From assembly GCF_000429005.1 (NCBI RefSeq), contig NZ_AUBA01000007.1, forward strand, positions 1-64,000: a DNA stretch of 64,000 bases, in the 5' to 3' direction. Of this stretch, positions 62,121-64,000 are shown in pieces. The DNA is from Novosphingobium acidiphilum DSM 19966. GTDB lineage: Bacteria > Pseudomonadota > Alphaproteobacteria > Sphingomonadales > Sphingomonadaceae. Within the stretch, counting starts at the first letter, position 1. Every line of letters starts with the position of its first letter. The notes beneath the pieces were generated by a model, which was given only the letters and a program-made list of their open reading frames with translations, was not told the DNA's origin and did not search any database. Both the position numbers and the translations under genes were made by a program.

Positions 62121-62130
62121 CGCCGCCGGC
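62106..62130 (+). terminator. Hairpin over the hydroxylase stop codon
   Basis: A perfect 9-bp GC stem (62106-62114 / 62122-62130) with a 7-nt loop that contains the TAG stop (62118-62120). No T-run follows, so a terminator is only one option; a translational or RNA-stability role is also possible. Confidence 0.4.
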
Positions 62131-62277
62131 GCCCGCGCGATTAACGGGTGTGCGCCGCGCTGCCCCGCTTCGGGACGCGGCCGAAACGGCGCTGGCCGAC
62201 CGATTGGCAGGCCGCGCGATCGCGATACAGTCAGCCCATCCCGGCGCGGCAGCCGGCACAGCGGGGCAAGGCGCGTC

Positions 62278-62466
62278 ATGTTGAACAGCAGATCTGTGAT
62301 CCACGGCACATGCGGTGCCACCTCGATCGAATATGCGTTTGTCGCCTGCCTGATCGCGGTGGCGGCCATGGGCAGCATGGGCCTGGCGGGCAATGCGGTG
62401 GGCAACACGCTGAACGTGGCCAGCAGCCAGATGAACGCCGCGCCCGCGCTGCACCCCAAAGGTTAA
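62278..62466 (+). CDS. Flp-type pilin (type IVb)
   Basis: A 62-residue prepilin, too short to stand out among overlapping ORFs. It has a basic leader (LNSRSVIHGTC), the prepilin cleavage region GATSIEYAFVACLIAVAAMG with the Glu-Tyr pair (IEY) of Flp pilins, and a short C-terminal tail. Mature Flp pilins form Tad pili after cleavage by CpaA/TadV, which is encoded in this window at 32472. It stands alone, 22 kb from the Tad locus. The preceding 157-nt spacer has no other gene. Confidence 0.85.
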   Translation: MLNSRSVIHGTCGATSIEYAFVACLIAVAAMGSMGLAGNAVGNTLNVASSQMNAAPALHPKG

Positions 62467-62574
62467 GGCGGGCCCGGGCGCAATCCCCGTTCGCCCACGC
62501 CGCGCGGGCACGCCTTGCGCGCATCGCGGTGCGGCCTATGCTGATCGCATGGACCGGCATAAGGGCGTGATACG

Positions 62575-64000
62575 ATGACGGAAACGGGGCCATGGCAGGC
62601 GCGATCGGCCGATCTGCTGGCCGGGCTGTCGGTCGCGGGGCTGCTGGTGCCCGAAGCGGTGGCCTATGCGGGGATCGCGGGGCTTGCGCCCGGCCGTGCG
62701 CTGATTGCAGGCGTTGCCGGCGGCCTGGTCTATGCGCTGGTCGGGCGCAGCCGGTTTGCGGTGGTATCGGCCACCAGTTCGTCCGCATCGATCCTGGCGG
62801 CGGCGCTGGGCAGCCTGGCGGCGGCGCCGCAGCTGATCGGCAATATCGGCCACGATGCGCTGGCCACGGCGATGACGTTGATGGTGGGGGTGATGTTCAC
62901 CGCGCTGGGGCTGTTCCGGCTGGGGGGCCTGGCCGGGTTTGTTTCGCGCCCGGTGCTGCGCGGCTTTGCCTTCGGGCTGGCCGCGACGATCATCATCAAA
63001 CAGCTGCCCCATCTGGTGCATGTAACCGTTGCGGGATCGAACATCGCGCAAGTGGTGACGGGCGTGGCCACGCAGGTGGCGCAATGGCACTGGCCCAGCC
63101 TGGCGCTGGGGCTGGCGGCGCTGGCGGCGCTGGTGGCATTGCGGCGCGTGCCGGGCATTCCCGCCACGCTTGTCGTGATGGCCATGGGCATTGCGCTGGG
63201 ATCGGTCGGGCCGCTGGCGCACCTGGGCATCGCGCTGGTCGGGCCCACGCCGATCGCCATGCCGCATCTGGCGCTGCCCACCGATCTGGCGGTGTGGGAA
63301 CGCATTGCGCAGCTGGCCGCGCCGCTGACGCTGATCATCTTTGCCGAAAGCTGGGGCACGATCCGCGGGCTGGCGCTGGCGCATGGCGATGACATATCGT
63401 CGAACCGCGAACTGACCGCGATCGGTCTGGCCAATGGCGCCGCTGCGCTGGTGCAGGGCATGCCGATCGGCGCCGGGTTTTCGATCGGATCGGCCAATGC
63501 CGCCGCCGGCGCGCACAGCCGCATGTCGGCCGGGGTGGCCAGCCTGGCCACGCTGGCGCTGGTGCTGCTGGCCGGGCCGCTGATCGCGCGCATTCCCGAA
63601 CCGGTGCTGGCCGCGGTGGTGATCGCAGCCCTGCTCCACGCGCTGAACCCCGCGCCGATCGTGCGGCTGTTTCACCTGCGGCGCGATCACTGGGTGGCCT
63701 TTGCGGCGGCGCTGGGGGTGCTGGTGCTGGGCGTGCTCAACGGCATGCTGGCGGCGATCGCGCTGTCGCTGATCCAGCTGTTGTATCGCTGGTCGCATCC
63801 GGTGACCAGCGAACTGGGCCAGATCGGCCACAGCCATGATTTCGTCGATATCAGCCACCACGCCGATGCGCTGCGCGTGCCCGGGGTGGCGATTTTTCGT
63901 CCCAACGCGCCGCTGTTTTTTGCCAATGCCGAAACCGTGCTGCGGCATATCGGCCTTGCCGCGCGCGTGCGCGGTGCAAACGTGCTGATCATCAGCCTTG
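62575..64000 (+). CDS. SulP-family anion transporter with STAS domain (partial)
   Basis: The first 475 codons of an inner-membrane transporter; the gene continues past the window. The SulP core begins QARSADLLAGLSVAGLLVPE and AYAGIAGLAPGRALIAG, with about 12 membrane helices and the conserved SATSSSASILAAALG. After the last helix (near 63790) a STAS domain begins (RVPGVAIFRPNAPLFFANAE). Relatives move sulfate, bicarbonate, C4-dicarboxylates or other anions; the substrate cannot be told. The ATG at 62575 has an AAGGGCG upstream. Confidence 0.87.
   Translation, partial: MTETGPWQARSADLLAGLSVAGLLVPEAVAYAGIAGLAPGRALIAGVAGGLVYALVGRSRFAVVSATSSSASILAAALGSLAAAPQLIGNIGHDALATAMTLMVGVMFTALGLFRLGGLAGFVSRPVLRGFAFGLAATIIIKQLPHLVHVTVAGSNIAQVVTGVATQVAQWHWPSLALGLAALAALVALRRVPGIPATLVVMAMGIALGSVGPLAHLGIALVGPTPIAMPHLALPTDLAVWERIAQLAAPLTLIIFAESWGTIRGLALAHGDDISSNRELTAIGLANGAAALVQGMPIGAGFSIGSANAAAGAHSRMSAGVASLATLALVLLAGPLIARIPEPVLAAVVIAALLHALNPAPIVRLFHLRRDHWVAFAAALGVLVLGVLNGMLAAIALSLIQLLYRWSHPVTSELGQIGHSHDFVDISHHADALRVPGVAIFRPNAPLFFANAETVLRHIGLAARVRGANVLIISL

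Noticed and set aside
62592..63392. A plus-strand ORF of 266 codons inside the SulP region
   Set aside because: The correct frame starts at 62575 and reads a clean SulP transporter to the window edge; this frame gives a Gly/Ala/Arg/Cys-rich sequence with no membrane pattern.
1..64000. CRISPR arrays, insertion sequences or prophage
   Set aside because: I saw no regularly spaced direct repeats, no transposase or integrase motifs and no phage structural genes in the window.

Overview
The window looks like ordinary chromosome from a high-GC alphaproteobacterium, most likely Sphingomonadales (Novosphingobium/Sphingomonas type). This rests on gene families and gene order, not on a database search: argS-SPOR-nagZ-scpAB-tatABC on one strand, a Bpt-type aminoacyl transferase, TamAB, a TonB-dependent receptor with a Gly-rich insert, a Tad/Cpa pilus locus, and an alphaproteobacterial-length IF-1. 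Genes are closely packed, with many ATGA stop/start overlaps. I see no insertion sequence, prophage or CRISPR array.

Layout. 0-5 kb: the 3' end of an ammonium transporter, an outer-membrane barrel protein, a secreted CHAP-domain protein and a GGDEF-EAL protein with both motifs intact. 5-15.5 kb: an aldehyde dehydrogenase, then a minus-strand block of Bpt transferase, TamA, TamB and a GT4 glycosyltransferase. 15.6-20.3 kb: threonine dehydratase with a VanZ-like protein, a hydroxyisobutyrate-dehydrogenase-like enzyme and an exported amidohydrolase. 20.3-27.7 kb: a minus-strand housekeeping run (lipoprotein, argS, SPOR protein, nagZ, scpA, scpB, tatA, tatB, tatC). 27.8-32.4 kb: ispH-thrB-rnhA facing a DAO-type oxidoreductase and an alpha/beta hydrolase.

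32.4-40.1 kb: a Tad/Flp pilus locus (cpaA, cpaB, cpaC, cpaD, cpaE, tadB, tadC). It has no cpaF/tadA assembly ATPase. Only 66 bases separate cpaE from tadB, and they hold a perfect 10-bp GC hairpin. A lone Flp pilin gene lies 22 kb away, at 62.3 kb. 40.1-45.2 kb: a MarR regulator and a beta-oxidation-like operon (thiolase, SDR, crotonase, TetR) divergent from a second crotonase. The divergent promoter holds two TTAA-N8-TTAA elements. 45.2-53 kb: thiL, a proton-pumping pyrophosphatase with the K+-independent signature, tesB, two coupled exported proteins of unknown function, and uvrC. 53.3-58.6 kb: a PilZ protein, the TonB-dependent receptor, and infA-maf-RNase E/G-like-yacG. 58.7 kb to the end: tRNA-Phe(GAA), a solitary hsdM that has lost its normal C-terminus and has no hsdS or hsdR beside it, a TPR-aspartyl/asparaginyl hydroxylase, the Flp pilin and a SulP transporter cut by the window edge.

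How they connect. The GGDEF-EAL protein, the PilZ protein and the Tad pilus suggest c-di-GMP control of surface attachment. TamAB, Tat, TonB receptor, SPOR protein and NagZ serve the envelope. The thiolase/SDR/crotonase/TesB genes are acyl-CoA metabolism. The most unusual points are the Tad locus without its motor, the truncated orphan methyltransferase beside a tRNA, the paired operator-like elements, and the exported two-gene unit at 49.3-50.9 kb.
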